Assembly (NCBI RefSeq): GCF_036894955.1
Contig: NZ_CP145905.1
Location: 5,595,001 to 5,659,000 of the forward strand
Source: Paenibacillus sp. KS-LC4
Lineage (GTDB): Bacteria > Bacillota > Bacilli > Paenibacillales > Paenibacillaceae
Length of the DNA stretch: 64,000 bases
Direction of reading: 5' to 3'
Of the stretch, positions 1-8,105 are shown piece by piece (within the stretch, counting starts at the first letter, position 1; each line of letters starts with the position of its first letter). The notes under the pieces are model-generated. The model was not told the DNA's origin and ran no database searches. It was given only the letters and a program-made list of their open reading frames with translations. Position numbers and translations under genes: made by a program.

Positions 1-526
1 AAAATAAAATTTCCAAACCGCTCTTATCCACCTGCCCATTTGGGCTAACCGTTGACTTCATTAGCTTTAAAACAAGGACACCAAATCGCATCCCATATGC
101 ACCAGCAATAATAATTGCCGGAATTTCAATAATACCGTGCGGCAACAAGCCTTTAAAAATCATTTCCATTACAGTGCCCGCTCCATGCAGCTCAGCTGTC
201 CGGTTCACCAAATAACCAATAATCATGCCATTAAAGACGAGGAAGAAAAGCGGAACTACTCCAAGAAAAGCACCAAGGTACATGATGAAGATGGATTTAA
301 TGGCATTGTTGAAAAAAATGAACAATATATAGCTCATCGTCGGATTGTCTGACTGATCGAGCTGCTGTGCCAGCTCCGCTATCGCCTTCAGCTGTTGATC
401 CATCATATCGCTAATTGCCGTATTGCTTCCACCTACAACAATGCCGGCAAAAAATAAGATACACCCAAAAGCAATATAGCCGCTCATCGAGCGAAAATGA
501 TCGAGAATTTCCCGAGGCTTAAACAA
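1..526 (-). CDS. SpoIIM-family (DUF95) integral membrane protein, C-terminus cut by window edge
   Basis: The reading frame is open from a TTG codon at 526 to the window edge, giving about 175 residues with no stop. An AGAGGAGGG ribosome binding site lies 7 nt before the TTG. The protein begins FKPREILDHF and has at least three hydrophobic segments (about residues 18-35, 75-100 and 135-160). It carries a glycine-rich NGMIIGYLV stretch followed by GLLPHGIIEIPAI, the conserved core of the SpoIIM/DUF95 family. SpoIIM takes part in septal peptidoglycan dissolution and engulfment. The family also has paralogues of unknown role, and this gene sits beside pdaB rather than with other engulfment genes, so it may be a paralogue. 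It is divergent from pdaB. Confidence 0.75.
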   Translation of the reverse strand, partial: MFKPREILDHFRSMSGYIAFGCILFFAGIVVGGSNTAISDMMDQQLKAIAELAQQLDQSDNPTMSYILFIFFNNAIKSIFIMYLGAFLGVVPLFFLVFNGMIIGYLVNRTAELHGAGTVMEMIFKGLLPHGIIEIPAIIIAGAYGMRFGVLVLKLMKSTVSPNGQVDKSGLEILF

Positions 527-635
527 ATGATGCCCTCCTCTGCCCATTATAAATTGAACAAGCATGAATAACTTGGCGCTATGAGCATAGATTGTACTAG
601 AACAAGCTTCCATTAGAGAGGAGAGCCCGCCTAAG

Positions 636-1451
636 ATGAACTTTTTTTATGTAATGAACGGTCGTAAAATCAAGCACTACAGTCTTATTGTACTTGCACT
701 CGTATTTTCGGTAGGCGTCATTTACGCGGAGCGCGACAATATTACGGTGTTTTCACCGCAACAGCCCGCTGCCATCTACAGTGTTCCGACAGAAAAGAAA
801 GTTGTGGCCCTTACGTTTGATATTAGCTGGGGCGAAAAACGCGCGGAGCCAATACTGAAAGTGCTTAAGGACAAAGGTATTACGAAAGCGACCTTTTTTC
901 TATCGTCGCCCTGGATTCAATCGCATTCCGATATTGTGAAGAAAATAACCGACGCCGGTTATGAGATCGGAAGCCATGGTCACAAGCATGATTATTACAG
1001 CAAGCTGAGCGACGATGAAATCCGTACGCAAATATCTACTGCTCATTCGATTATTTCCGATACGACTGGCAAACAGCCTAACTTGATTCGAATGCCGAAT
1101 GGCGATTTTGACAAACGGGTGCTCCGTATTGCGAGCGAAATGAACTATAAGGTCATTCAATGGGACACCGACTCCCTGGACTGGATGAACATTGGCACCG
1201 ATAAAATCATTAGCCGAGTAGTGAGTCGCGCTCATCCTGGCGATATCATATTGATGCATGCCAGCGATTCCGTAAAACAAACGCATGAAGCACTGCCCGT
1301 TATTATCGACCAGCTGCGCTCCAAGGGCTATGACTTCGTGACGGTGACGGAGCTCATTACACAGACGGAAACCGAGGGCAAAGCCGTACAAGACAAATCC
1401 ACCCTCTCCTCCACCGGTACAAGCCAATTGAACGCAGCAGTGAAGCGTTAA
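636..1451 (+). CDS. pdaB: PdaB-type sporulation polysaccharide deacetylase
   Basis: This 271-residue protein has an N-terminal membrane anchor or signal segment (residues 14-32) and a NodB-type carbohydrate esterase 4 domain. Visible motifs are TFDISWGE (motif 1), SHGHKH (metal-binding His pair), RMPNGDF (RxPxG-like motif 3), QWDTDSLDW (motif 4) and ILMHASD (motif 5). The TFDISW form is characteristic of PdaB, which B. subtilis needs to maintain spores after cortex synthesis. A GAGGAGAG Shine-Dalgarno sequence precedes the ATG. A possible sigma-G-like element (GCATG at 562, CATAGAT at 586) lies upstream but fits the consensus only loosely. The gene is convergent with kbaA, and the gerD-kbaA-pdaB neighbourhood is conserved in Bacillus. 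Confidence 0.93.
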   Translation: MNFFYVMNGRKIKHYSLIVLALVFSVGVIYAERDNITVFSPQQPAAIYSVPTEKKVVALTFDISWGEKRAEPILKVLKDKGITKATFFLSSPWIQSHSDIVKKITDAGYEIGSHGHKHDYYSKLSDDEIRTQISTAHSIISDTTGKQPNLIRMPNGDFDKRVLRIASEMNYKVIQWDTDSLDWMNIGTDKIISRVVSRAHPGDIILMHASDSVKQTHEALPVIIDQLRSKGYDFVTVTELITQTETEGKAVQDKSTLSSTGTSQLNAAVKR

Positions 1452-1480
1452 GCGATGCAGGTTTAAAAATAGCTCCTACA

Positions 1481-2131
1481 TTAAGCGACCGGCTTTGCAG
1501 ATGATGCAGATTCGGTCGCTTCGCTTTTCAAAATCCGCGGCAGCATCAAAATTTGGTATGCATTACATGCAAACAACGGCACAATCATAAAGATGACGGC
1601 GGCCATATTAGTCTCCCCTTTTAAAGCCGGAGAAGCTTCAATGAACGTAACGGTGAACATTAGGAAAACGGTCGGCACAAAAGCTACCGCTTTCGTCTGC
1701 TTCACCTTTATATAAGACACAGCAAGGGAGAACAGCATAAGCAGAAGCGGCAAAAGCCAGAAGAACCAGCCATTCGTCCGCTGCTCAAACAGCAAATAGC
1801 CTAAAGCAAATGCTGCAAACACGGTGGTATAGCCTTGCAGCGTATTCCAGAGATAGCTTTTGCGAAATATGCTAAGCGCGATATAATTTAAAGTCAAATA
1901 AGCAAAGAAGCACATTTGGCTGAATACACCAAACATAAGGCCAACAAGTGCCATCATAGCAAAATTGAATCCTGAGGCATCCAGTCCCATAAAGCCGAAT
2001 TCTGGATCCGTCCACTGCATCGTTATTCCGCATATCGCTGTAGCCAAACCACCGACTGCCATACAGCTCCAAAAAAGAAAAAACCATTTTCTGATATTCA
2101 CGTTTGACATCCCCCTAAATTTTTCAAGCAC
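1481..2131 (-). CDS. kbaA: KbaA-like KinB-signalling pathway activation protein
   Basis: A polytopic membrane protein of about 216 residues with six likely transmembrane segments (around 15-37, 55-78, 84-90, 100-120, 126-143 and 150-195). KbaA is required for KinB-dependent phosphorelay activation of Spo0A in B. subtilis. Identification rests on length, topology, the YLWNTLQGY segment and position between gerD and pdaB. The start is uncertain. GTG at 2131 has a weak AGGT site. ATG at 2110 gives a better N-terminus (MSNVNIRKWFF), but its AGGGGG lies immediately against the codon, too close for normal initiation. The gene is convergent with pdaB and divergent from gerD. Confidence 0.85.
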   Translation of the reverse strand: MLEKFRGMSNVNIRKWFFLFWSCMAVGGLATAICGITMQWTDPEFGFMGLDASGFNFAMMALVGLMFGVFSQMCFFAYLTLNYIALSIFRKSYLWNTLQGYTTVFAAFALGYLLFEQRTNGWFFWLLPLLLMLFSLAVSYIKVKQTKAVAFVPTVFLMFTVTFIEASPALKGETNMAAVIFMIVPLFACNAYQILMLPRILKSEATESASSAKPVA

Positions 2132-2189
2132 TACCTGTCCAACACCCTTTATTTTACCACGTTCACATTAAAAAGCTAACCTTTCCCCA

Positions 2190-2219
2190 TGATAATGGAC
2201 GGAACTTTGGCACATACTA
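2190..2219 (+). promoter_or_regulatory. Sigma-G-like promoter of gerD
   Basis: TGATAA (2190-2195) and CATACTA (2213-2219) are separated by 17 nt, close to the forespore sigma-G pattern. gerD is a known sigma-G gene in B. subtilis, so site and gene agree. No sigma-A promoter is visible in the same spacer. Confidence 0.55.
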
Positions 2220-2264
2220 CTCCCATCAATACAGGAATGCTGCCACGAAGGGAGAACACGAATC

Positions 2265-2963
2265 ATGCGCATTCGTATGACGGTATTTATGCTTCTCATT
2301 GCAACGTCCTTTGTCTTGACCAGTTGTGGATCGGAATCATCGGGAAGCAGCCAGCAAGTCACGTACAAAGACATGAAATCCATGGTCATTGATATACTCA
2401 AAACGGAGGATGCTCAAAAAGCGCTCCAGGAATCGGCTCAGCAAATGTCGGGCTATAATGGAAACACGTCCAAGCTTCTGTCTGTGCAGGATCAGGAGCA
2501 AGTTCGTCTGGCGGTGAAGGATGTATTGGTCGCACCTGAATATGACAAGGTAATCAAAACGCTGATGACCGACGTTCGTTTCGCCGGGGAATTTGCCAAA
2601 GCCGTCAATAAGCAGAACAAGGACATTCACAAGCAGCTGCTTAAGGACCCGTCGTATCAGGAGCAGTTAATTAAGGTGATGAAAAATCCGGAGATGGACA
2701 AGATGATTTTGGAGGTGCTGCAAAGCACGCAGTATAAAAAACAAGTCATGTCGATTATGCAGGAGTCGATGCAAAATCCGCTTTTCCGGCTTGAAGTGCT
2801 CGATCTAATGAAGAAAGCCGTTCAAGAAGAACTGAAGCCAAAGCCTAACGAGAAGGTCGACAAGCAGGGCTCTGGAGAAGAGCAACAAAGCTCCGGTGAT
2901 GATAGTGGCGGCGACCAGCAGGATTCTGGCTCGGGAGACGGGCAGCAGGATAGTGCCATGTAG
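2265..2963 (+). CDS. gerD: Spore germination lipoprotein GerD
   Basis: A 232-residue protein with a lipoprotein signal peptide ending in the lipobox LTSC (Cys at about residue 21), then a charged, mostly alpha-helical body and a Gly/Ser/Gln/Asp-rich low-complexity tail from about residue 195. GerD is an inner-spore-membrane lipoprotein that clusters nutrient germinant receptors into the germinosome. The repeated hydrophobic-charged helices, such as KVMKNPEMDKMILEVL, match the rod-like GerD core. The disordered tail is longer than in B. subtilis. It is followed by a bidirectional terminator shared with mrp. Confidence 0.92.
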   Translation: MRIRMTVFMLLIATSFVLTSCGSESSGSSQQVTYKDMKSMVIDILKTEDAQKALQESAQQMSGYNGNTSKLLSVQDQEQVRLAVKDVLVAPEYDKVIKTLMTDVRFAGEFAKAVNKQNKDIHKQLLKDPSYQEQLIKVMKNPEMDKMILEVLQSTQYKKQVMSIMQESMQNPLFRLEVLDLMKKAVQEELKPKPNEKVDKQGSGEEQQSSGDDSGGDQQDSGSGDGQQDSAM

Positions 2964-3013
2964 CTTGTGATCAAAAATGAAATGGCTAACGCCGTCCTAG
3001 TTAAAAAGAAAGT

Positions 3014-3083
3014 AAAAAAGCCCCGCTGTGAATGCAGTTAGGCCAGCTATCTGGCTAATGCTTCATTCATATGCAGGGCTTTT
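3014..3083. terminator. Bidirectional terminator between gerD and mrp
   Basis: A long imperfect hairpin is flanked by AAAAAAGCCC on the left and GGGCTTTTG on the right, giving U-runs in both directions. The TTAGCCAG/CTGGCTAA inner helix (3038-3059) is nearly perfect. It separates the convergent gerD and mrp transcripts. Confidence 0.8.
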
Positions 3084-3116
3084 GTCATTTTCGTTATTAA
3101 ATTGAAGGAACGGGAG

Positions 3117-4226
3117 CTATTCGCATTTTTGCAGCACTTTGTCTGCTAGCTCCAGATACAGCTGGCCTGTCTCGCTCTCAGCCTTGTATACGGACGGCGA
3201 GAAGTCCGGCTCTGATGGATGATTATCCGGCGCACCAAGCGGAATTTGGGACAGCAGCTCGGCATGAAGCGACTCCGCTAGCCTTCCACCACCGCCGCGG
3301 CCAAAAATGTACTCCGGCTCGCCGCATTTGCTGCATTTGTAATACGCCATATTTTCTACGATACCGATGATTTCATGCTCGGTCTTAATCGCCATTGCTC
3401 CTGCGCGGGCAGCAACGAATGCAGCTGTAGCATGCGGCGTCGTAACGATAATTTCTTTGCTTTGCGGGATAATCTGATGAACGTCCAGCGCTACATCGCC
3501 TGTTCCCGGCGGCAGGTCAAGCAGTAAATAATCAAGCTGACCCCATTCGATTTCGTCAAAAAAGTTGCGCAGCATCTTGCCCAGCATCGGCCCGCGCCAT
3601 ACGATCGGGCTGTTATCCTCGACGAAAAAGCCCATCGACATCACCTTCACCCCGAATTTTTCAATCGGGATGACCCGCTCGTTCACGACCTGCGGGCGCT
3701 CTTCAATGCCCATCATATCGGGCACGCTGAAGCCGTAAATGTCGGCGTCGATTATGCCGACACGCTTGCCCCTGCGAGCGAGAGCGACCGCGAGGTTCAC
3801 GGTCACTGTGGATTTGCCGACGCCGCCCTTGCCGCTGGCGACGGCAATGAACTGCACCCCGCTGCGGGCATCCAGCAGCGGGCTCGCCAGCCCGGCCCCG
3901 TGGCCTTGCACGGGGCCGGCGGCGCCTGCGCCTGCGGCAGCGGAGGCTTCGCCGCCGCCGCTTGGCGCCCCGCGCTGCGCGGATGCATCCGCCGCAGCTG
4001 CGGGCTCTAGCGCACGAAACCGGCAATGCACGGTTTCGGCGCCCAGCCGCGCTAGCGCTTCGCGCAGCGCGGCTTCCAGCGAGGGCTTCGCCTCCTCGCT
4101 GGCAATCAGGACCGTCAGTGAAACTTGACGGTCCTTCACCATCACATCGCGGACGGCTACCTCGCCCGCCGTATATATCGCCGTTACTGCTTCAACGGCT
4201 TCCAAAGCTTGCTCACGTGTTAACAT
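3117..4226 (-). CDS. mrp: Mrp/ApbC-type P-loop iron-sulfur carrier ATPase (SalA orthologue)
   Basis: About 369 residues. An N-terminal MIP18/DUF59 domain (residues 1-85) is followed by an Ala/Gly/Pro-rich linker (about 88-130) and a ParA/Mind-type ATPase domain. The ATPase has a deviant Walker A, ASGKGGVGKST, and a CSKCGEP pair of cysteines that would bind the bridging cluster in the dimer. In B. subtilis the protein at this position is SalA, which affects scoC expression. The Mrp family carries Fe-S clusters. ATG at 4226 is preferred because AAGGTGGGG lies 9 nt upstream; an in-frame GTG at 4239-4241 has no good site. The linker DNA (about 3840-4060) is far richer in G+C than its surroundings. 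Confidence 0.93.
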   Translation of the reverse strand: MLTREQALEAVEAVTAIYTAGEVAVRDVMVKDRQVSLTVLIASEEAKPSLEAALREALARLGAETVHCRFRALEPAAAADASAQRGAPSGGGEASAAAGAGAAGPVQGHGAGLASPLLDARSGVQFIAVASGKGGVGKSTVTVNLAVALARRGKRVGIIDADIYGFSVPDMMGIEERPQVVNERVIPIEKFGVKVMSMGFFVEDNSPIVWRGPMLGKMLRNFFDEIEWGQLDYLLLDLPPGTGDVALDVHQIIPQSKEIIVTTPHATAAFVAARAGAMAIKTEHEIIGIVENMAYYKCSKCGEPEYIFGRGGGGRLAESLHAELLSQIPLGAPDNHPSEPDFSPSVYKAESETGQLYLELADKVLQKCE

Positions 4227-4359
4227 AGGATACGTCCCCACCTTTATGTATGCGATTACTGCTTATTAATAATGATTATAGCATAGTTAAGCAGCAACAT
4301 TCATTGCTGTAACGTGTCGAAACGGTTTCATCCTTGTGGCGTGCCCTCTGCCGGCAGCA

Positions 4360-5133
4360 TCATTTTTCTCCAGCAGCGAATCTCAAAAGCCCTTGATAGA
4401 TGGAAGCCGCCACCTTCCGCTGGTATTCCGAATCGGCTAGTCTGGCCGCTTCCCCCGGATTAGACAGAAAACCGACTTCAATCAAGGCCGTAGGCACCTC
4501 CGTAATGGCTTTAAGCAAATAGACGGAATTTTCCGTTGCTGCAACGCGACTCGTATTTTCCAAATTGCGTTTAATTTCGTTCTGGATAGCCGCAGCAAGC
4601 AGCTTGCTGCCGAGATGAGTAGCCGGATTGTAAAAGGTTTGTGCCCCTGACCATTTTGCTGATGGAATACTGTTCATATGGATGCTTACGACCAAATTAG
4701 GCTGGCTCTCCTTGATGATATTGACACGCTTATGCAAATCCTCCGTTTTCCGTCTGCTGTAGGTTTTCGTATCCGGAGCTGCCAGATCATAATCCCCTTC
4801 GCGCGTCAGCACGACAATAGCTCCCGCCTGCTGCAAATAATCGCGCAAATAAAGCGCAATTGCCATATTCAAATCTTTCTCAACGACTCCCTGCTTGCTC
4901 ACCGCCCCGCCGTCCACTCCCCCATGTCCAGCATCAAGCGCGATCGTTTTACCAGATAACGGCGTTGCCCACGTCTTCCATGTCCGTGCAGTTCGTTCAT
5001 CTCCATAAGTAAGCAGCGTCCATACGAGTGCAATGGCCAGCGCAGCGGCAGTCAAGCGCAGCGCTCCCTTTAGTGTTATCCAAACGACCCAGCGTCGTCC
5101 CCATCGGCGCAAAAAAACCACCCCGTCCTCCAT
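4360..5133 (-). CDS. cwlD: Germination-specific N-acetylmuramoyl-L-alanine amidase CwlD
   Basis: About 257 residues with a membrane anchor at residues 18-42 and an Amidase_3 domain. The zinc ligands are visible as DAGHGG (His), EKDLN (Glu) and SIHMNS (His). The catalytic Glu is in LIEVGFLSN. CwlD, with PdaA, forms the muramic-delta-lactam of spore cortex that cortex-lytic enzymes recognise in germination. The ATG at 5133 lacks a clear ribosome site. An in-frame GTG at 5121 sits 5 nt after GGAGG and may be the true start, which would shorten the protein by 4 residues. It lies downstream of cysH in the same direction. Confidence 0.93.
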   Translation of the reverse strand: MEDGVVFLRRWGRRWVVWITLKGALRLTAAALAIALVWTLLTYGDERTARTWKTWATPLSGKTIALDAGHGGVDGGAVSKQGVVEKDLNMAIALYLRDYLQQAGAIVVLTREGDYDLAAPDTKTYSRRKTEDLHKRVNIIKESQPNLVVSIHMNSIPSAKWSGAQTFYNPATHLGSKLLAAAIQNEIKRNLENTSRVAATENSVYLLKAITEVPTALIEVGFLSNPGEAARLADSEYQRKVAASIYQGLLRFAAGEK

Positions 5134-5283
5134 AAATAATAATCAGCACCAGCTTGGCCGGCGCTCATTATCATCTATATGGGACGAGATGGTTATTTAT
5201 GAGTGTGCCTCTGCACGTTCACAGTAACACACAATAAAAATGATTAGGTGACAGACTGCTCGGCAAGCCTTTTTCAGTAATGA

Positions 5284-5979
5284 TTATTTATGCAAGCCGC
5301 ACTCTGTTTTTTCTTGTCCTGACCAGCGTCCAGCACGTGGGTCCTCGCCTGGCATAACTTGACGCGTACAATATTGGCAGCCAATGCTCGGATAGTTCTG
5401 ATCATGAAGCGGATTATAAATAACATCATTTTCGCGGATATAATTCCATACATCCTCTGATGTCCAATGGGCAATTGGATTAAACTTGACCAACCCGAAT
5501 TTTGTATCGTATTCGATTTTTTTAGCGTTGGCACGTGTTGGCGCCTGATCACGACGAATACCTGTTATCCATGCTTCATATTGGGACAGTATGCGGGTAA
5601 GCGGCTCTACCTTACGAATGTTGCAGCATTGATTGGCATCTGACTTCCATAGCTCTTCGCCATATTGCGCAGCTTGCTGCTCCGGCGTAATTTTCGGCTT
5701 CACTTCTACGAATGGGATTCCTGGATAACGCTCGATCATACGATCACGAGTCTCATATGTTTCTTTGAAATGAAAATCAGTATCCAAGTAGAAAATATCT
5801 GTTGCTGGGCTAATCTTCTGCAGCATGTCTACAAGCACAACATCCTCTGCACCGAAGCTACATGCAAAAGTCAGATTAGGGAATGTCGCTACAGCAAATG
5901 CAATAATTTCTTCTGGCGTTGCATTTTCAAGCTCCACAGCTTGCTTGGCAATAAGCGCTTCCTTCTCAAAAAGATTCAT
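5284..5979 (-). CDS. cysH: Fe-S type adenylylsulfate / phosphoadenylylsulfate reductase
   Basis: A 231-residue PAPS-reductase-family protein. It reduces activated sulfate to sulfite with thioredoxin. The CSFGAED nucleotide-binding loop is present. The NQCCNIRK and GCQYCTR motifs supply the CC...CxxC ligands of a [4Fe-4S] cluster, which mark enzymes able to use APS. The C-terminal ECGLHK carries the catalytic cysteine. A strong GGAGGG site lies 9 nt before the ATG. It is a single gene with its own sigma-A-like promoter, and no other sulfate-assimilation gene is adjacent. In B. subtilis ybaJ and ybaK occupy this place. Confidence 0.95.
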   Translation of the reverse strand: MNLFEKEALIAKQAVELENATPEEIIAFAVATFPNLTFACSFGAEDVVLVDMLQKISPATDIFYLDTDFHFKETYETRDRMIERYPGIPFVEVKPKITPEQQAAQYGEELWKSDANQCCNIRKVEPLTRILSQYEAWITGIRRDQAPTRANAKKIEYDTKFGLVKFNPIAHWTSEDVWNYIRENDVIYNPLHDQNYPSIGCQYCTRQVMPGEDPRAGRWSGQEKTECGLHK

Positions 5980-6031
5980 CTATTTATCCCTCCGTATCAA
6001 TTCCAAGTATATTGATCTGTATTTGAGTTTA

Positions 6032-6060
6032 ATTATACGTCGTCCTCTTACAATCTTCAA
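6032..6060 (-). promoter_or_regulatory. Sigma-A promoter of cysH
   Basis: On the minus strand, TTGAAG (6055-6060) and a perfect TATAAT (6032-6037) are separated by exactly 17 nt. The start of transcription would fall near 6025, giving a leader of about 45 nt, too short for a SAM riboswitch. Any sulfur control would have to be at the DNA level, for example a CymR-type repressor, which is an inference. Confidence 0.75.
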
Positions 6061-6271
6061 TATCTAGTTTACTCCAAAATGAAATAAAGTTTGCTTATAT
6101 TCCGAAAAAACAGGCTCAAAGCACGCTTCTTCTACTTGTCCCATCTGCATTTTCTGTATTTCCTTCGGCCTGCCTGCTGGCAATAGATCAGGTTGGTTTT
6201 TTCAGCGACTTTTATATGCTTTTGCAGACTATGATTGACGGTCTTTTGCTTTGTTCCTTTTAAAAAGCAAC

Positions 6272-6300
6272 AAAAAACCCCCGGCCAGAGGGCCAGGGGC
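6272..6300 (-). terminator. Terminator after rpsI
   Basis: A GC-rich hairpin CCCCTGGCC-loop-GGCCGGGG on the minus strand is followed by TTTTTTG. It closes the large ribosomal-protein transcript and separates it from cysH. Confidence 0.93.
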
Positions 6301-6311
6301 TGTAAAACATA

Positions 6312-6704
6312 TTAACGTTTCGAGAATTGTGGCGCGCGACGAGCCGCTTTAAGACCGTATTTTTTACGTTCTTTCATACGTGGGTCACGAGTCAGGAATC
6401 CAGCGCGTTTCAAAGCTGGACGGTATTCAGCGTCTACTTTCAGTAGAGCGCGGGAAATACCATGACGGATAGCGCCTGCTTGACCGGACATACCGCCGCC
6501 GTTAGCAATAACCAATACATCATATTGCGTCAGCGTTTCTGTCAGGTTAAGCGGTTGTTTAACGATTAGTTTCAATGTTTCCAAACCGAAGTATTCGTTG
6601 ATATCACGTTTGTTAATGATGATTCGTCCTTCACCTGGCACGAGACGTACACGTGCAACAGAGTGTTTACGACGACCCGTTCCATAGTATTGCACTTGAG
6701 CCAT
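6312..6704 (-). CDS. rpsI: 30S ribosomal protein uS9
   Basis: 130 residues, the usual length. The N-terminal YYGTGRRK, the central [15 protein letters not shown] and the basic C-terminal tail ending FSKR, which reaches the P-site tRNA, are intact. It lies 20 nt downstream of rplM, the standard two-gene pair, and ends at a strong terminator. Confidence 0.98.
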   Translation of the reverse strand: MAQVQYYGTGRRKHSVARVRLVPGEGRIIINKRDINEYFGLETLKLIVKQPLNLTETLTQYDVLVIANGGGMSGQAGAIRHGISRALLKVDAEYRPALKRAGFLTRDPRMKERKKYGLKAARRAPQFSKR

Positions 6705-6724
6705 GAAACTGTCCTCCCCTTTAA

Positions 6725-7162
6725 TTACCCGCGAAGTTCGTAAACTTCAGGATTTTGTGCTTGGTGCGGATGTACCGAACCAGCGTATGCTTTAAGTCTA
6801 AGCTTCATTTTGTTACCTTGACGTGTTTTTGGCAACATGCCGTGAACAGCCAATTCGATAACGCGATCAGGCTTTTTGTCGATCATCACGTTAGCCGGTG
6901 TAACTTTCAAACCACCGGAGTACATCGAGTGACGGTAGTACATTTTGTCTGTCAGTTTTTTACCTGTCAGAACGATTTTTTCAGCGTTGATTACGATAAC
7001 GAAATCGCCTGTATCAACGTGAGGTGTAAATTGCGGCTTGTGTTTGCCACGGATCAAGCTAGCTGCTTCGCTTGCCAGACGACCGAGGGTTTTACCTTCC
7101 GCATCAATGATGTACCATTTACGTTCAACTTCATTTGGCTTAGCCATATAGGTGGTACGCAT
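6725..7162 (-). CDS. rplM: 50S ribosomal protein uL13
   Basis: 145 residues, typical for the family. The start is [16 protein letters not shown], with AAGGAGG 8 nt upstream. The [17 protein letters not shown] segment and the [10 protein letters not shown] loop are conserved. uL13 is an early assembly protein of the 50S subunit. It follows truA after a 184-nt spacer that has its own promoter-like signals and a possible autoregulatory leader. Confidence 0.98.
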   Translation of the reverse strand: MRTTYMAKPNEVERKWYIIDAEGKTLGRLASEAASLIRGKHKPQFTPHVDTGDFVIVINAEKIVLTGKKLTDKMYYRHSMYSGGLKVTPANVMIDKKPDRVIELAVHGMLPKTRQGNKMKLRLKAYAGSVHPHQAQNPEVYELRG

Positions 7163-7333
7163 GGAGATCCTCCTTCATTCGCTTACGTTTAAAATTTAAT
7201 TTTATCAAAGAACGTTTCCGTTCGATTTATAACTGTTATTGCTGCCAAGTTTGTGACGATCTCAGTCGGGGCTGTGGGATAGCCACTAAGAAAGCACAAG
7301 TTATATATTACTATATAAAGTGGCCTAAAGCAA
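7163..7333 (-). promoter_or_regulatory. Promoter and candidate L13 leader of rplM-rpsI
   Basis: On the minus strand, TTGCTT (7328-7333) and TAATAT (7305-7310) are 17 nt apart. About 135 nt of leader follows, with a GAACG-GAAA-CGTTC hairpin at 7210-7223 before the ribosome binding site. Firmicutes commonly have an L13-responsive leader here. I did not match this one to the published consensus, so autoregulation is inferred from position and hairpin only. Confidence 0.4.
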
Positions 7334-7346
7334 GCAGTTTGTACGA

Positions 7347-8105
7347 TTAACTTCTTAGTTCATCTGGATATTCAACTTCGACTAGCGTAAGGCCATGAGG
7401 CATTGCCGTTGGTCCAGCCAAAGACCTGCTTTTACCTTCTAATATGTGCTTCATATCTTCCGGCTTGAGCTTGCCTTGCCCCACCCATAGCAGCGTCCCC
7501 ATAATAACCCGCACCATATTGTACAAAAAACCATTGCCAGTCACGTACATATGAAGCTTGCTGCCCTGCTGCTCAAAATACGCCTCATAAATCGTTCTTA
7601 TATGATGCGGCTTTGTCGAATGAATAGATGTGAAGGAAGTAAAATCATGCTCGCCGATCACATAAGGAAGTGCCTTCGCCATAGCCTCTGCATCTAAACG
7701 CATCGGATAATGAAAGCAATACTCGCGGGTGAATACATCTGGGAACTTGCCACGGTCTATCGAATAACGATACGTTTTTCGTTTGGCTGAGCGCCGGGAA
7801 TGAAAATGCTCCGGCACCTCGAACGCCTCCAAAATAACAATATCCTTTGGCAGCCTCGTATTCAGTGCAATTGCCCATCTTTCCACCGGTATGACGGATT
7901 TCGTATGAAAATTGAATACCTGACCCATAGCATGAACGCCTGCATCTGTCCGGCCCGAGCCAATGATATTAATTTCCTCACCCGTAAGTGCCTTTAACGA
8001 TTTCTCAATCTCCTGCTGCACCGTTCTGAGATGCGGCTCCAGCTGAGACTGGAAGCCATTAAACTGCGCCCCATCGTAGCTAACCTTTACTGCAATATTT
8101 CGCAT
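7347..8105 (-). CDS. truA: tRNA pseudouridine(38-40) synthase TruA
   Basis: 252 residues from the ATG at 8105, which has GGGAGGA about 8 nt upstream. The catalytic Asp lies in GSGRTDAGVHA. FNGFQSQ near the N-terminus, RTYRYSI and the C-terminal NGFLYNMVR loop are conserved. The enzyme isomerises uridines 38-40 of the tRNA anticodon stem-loop. In B. subtilis the gene directly follows the ecfA1-ecfA2-ecfT cobalt/vitamin transporter genes. Here those genes are missing and a 500-bp non-coding spacer precedes it. Confidence 0.96.
   Translation of the reverse strand: MRNIAVKVSYDGAQFNGFQSQLEPHLRTVQQEIEKSLKALTGEEINIIGSGRTDAGVHAMGQVFNFHTKSVIPVERWAIALNTRLPKDIVILEAFEVPEHFHSRRSAKRKTYRYSIDRGKFPDVFTREYCFHYPMRLDAEAMAKALPYVIGEHDFTSFTSIHSTKPHHIRTIYEAYFEQQGSKLHMYVTGNGFLYNMVRVIMGTLLWVGQGKLKPEDMKHILEGKSRSLAGPTAMPHGLTLVEVEYPDELRS

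Noticed and set aside
5980-6060. SAM (S-box) riboswitch before cysH
   Set aside because: The promoter lies only about 45 nt before the start codon and no S-box core is seen.
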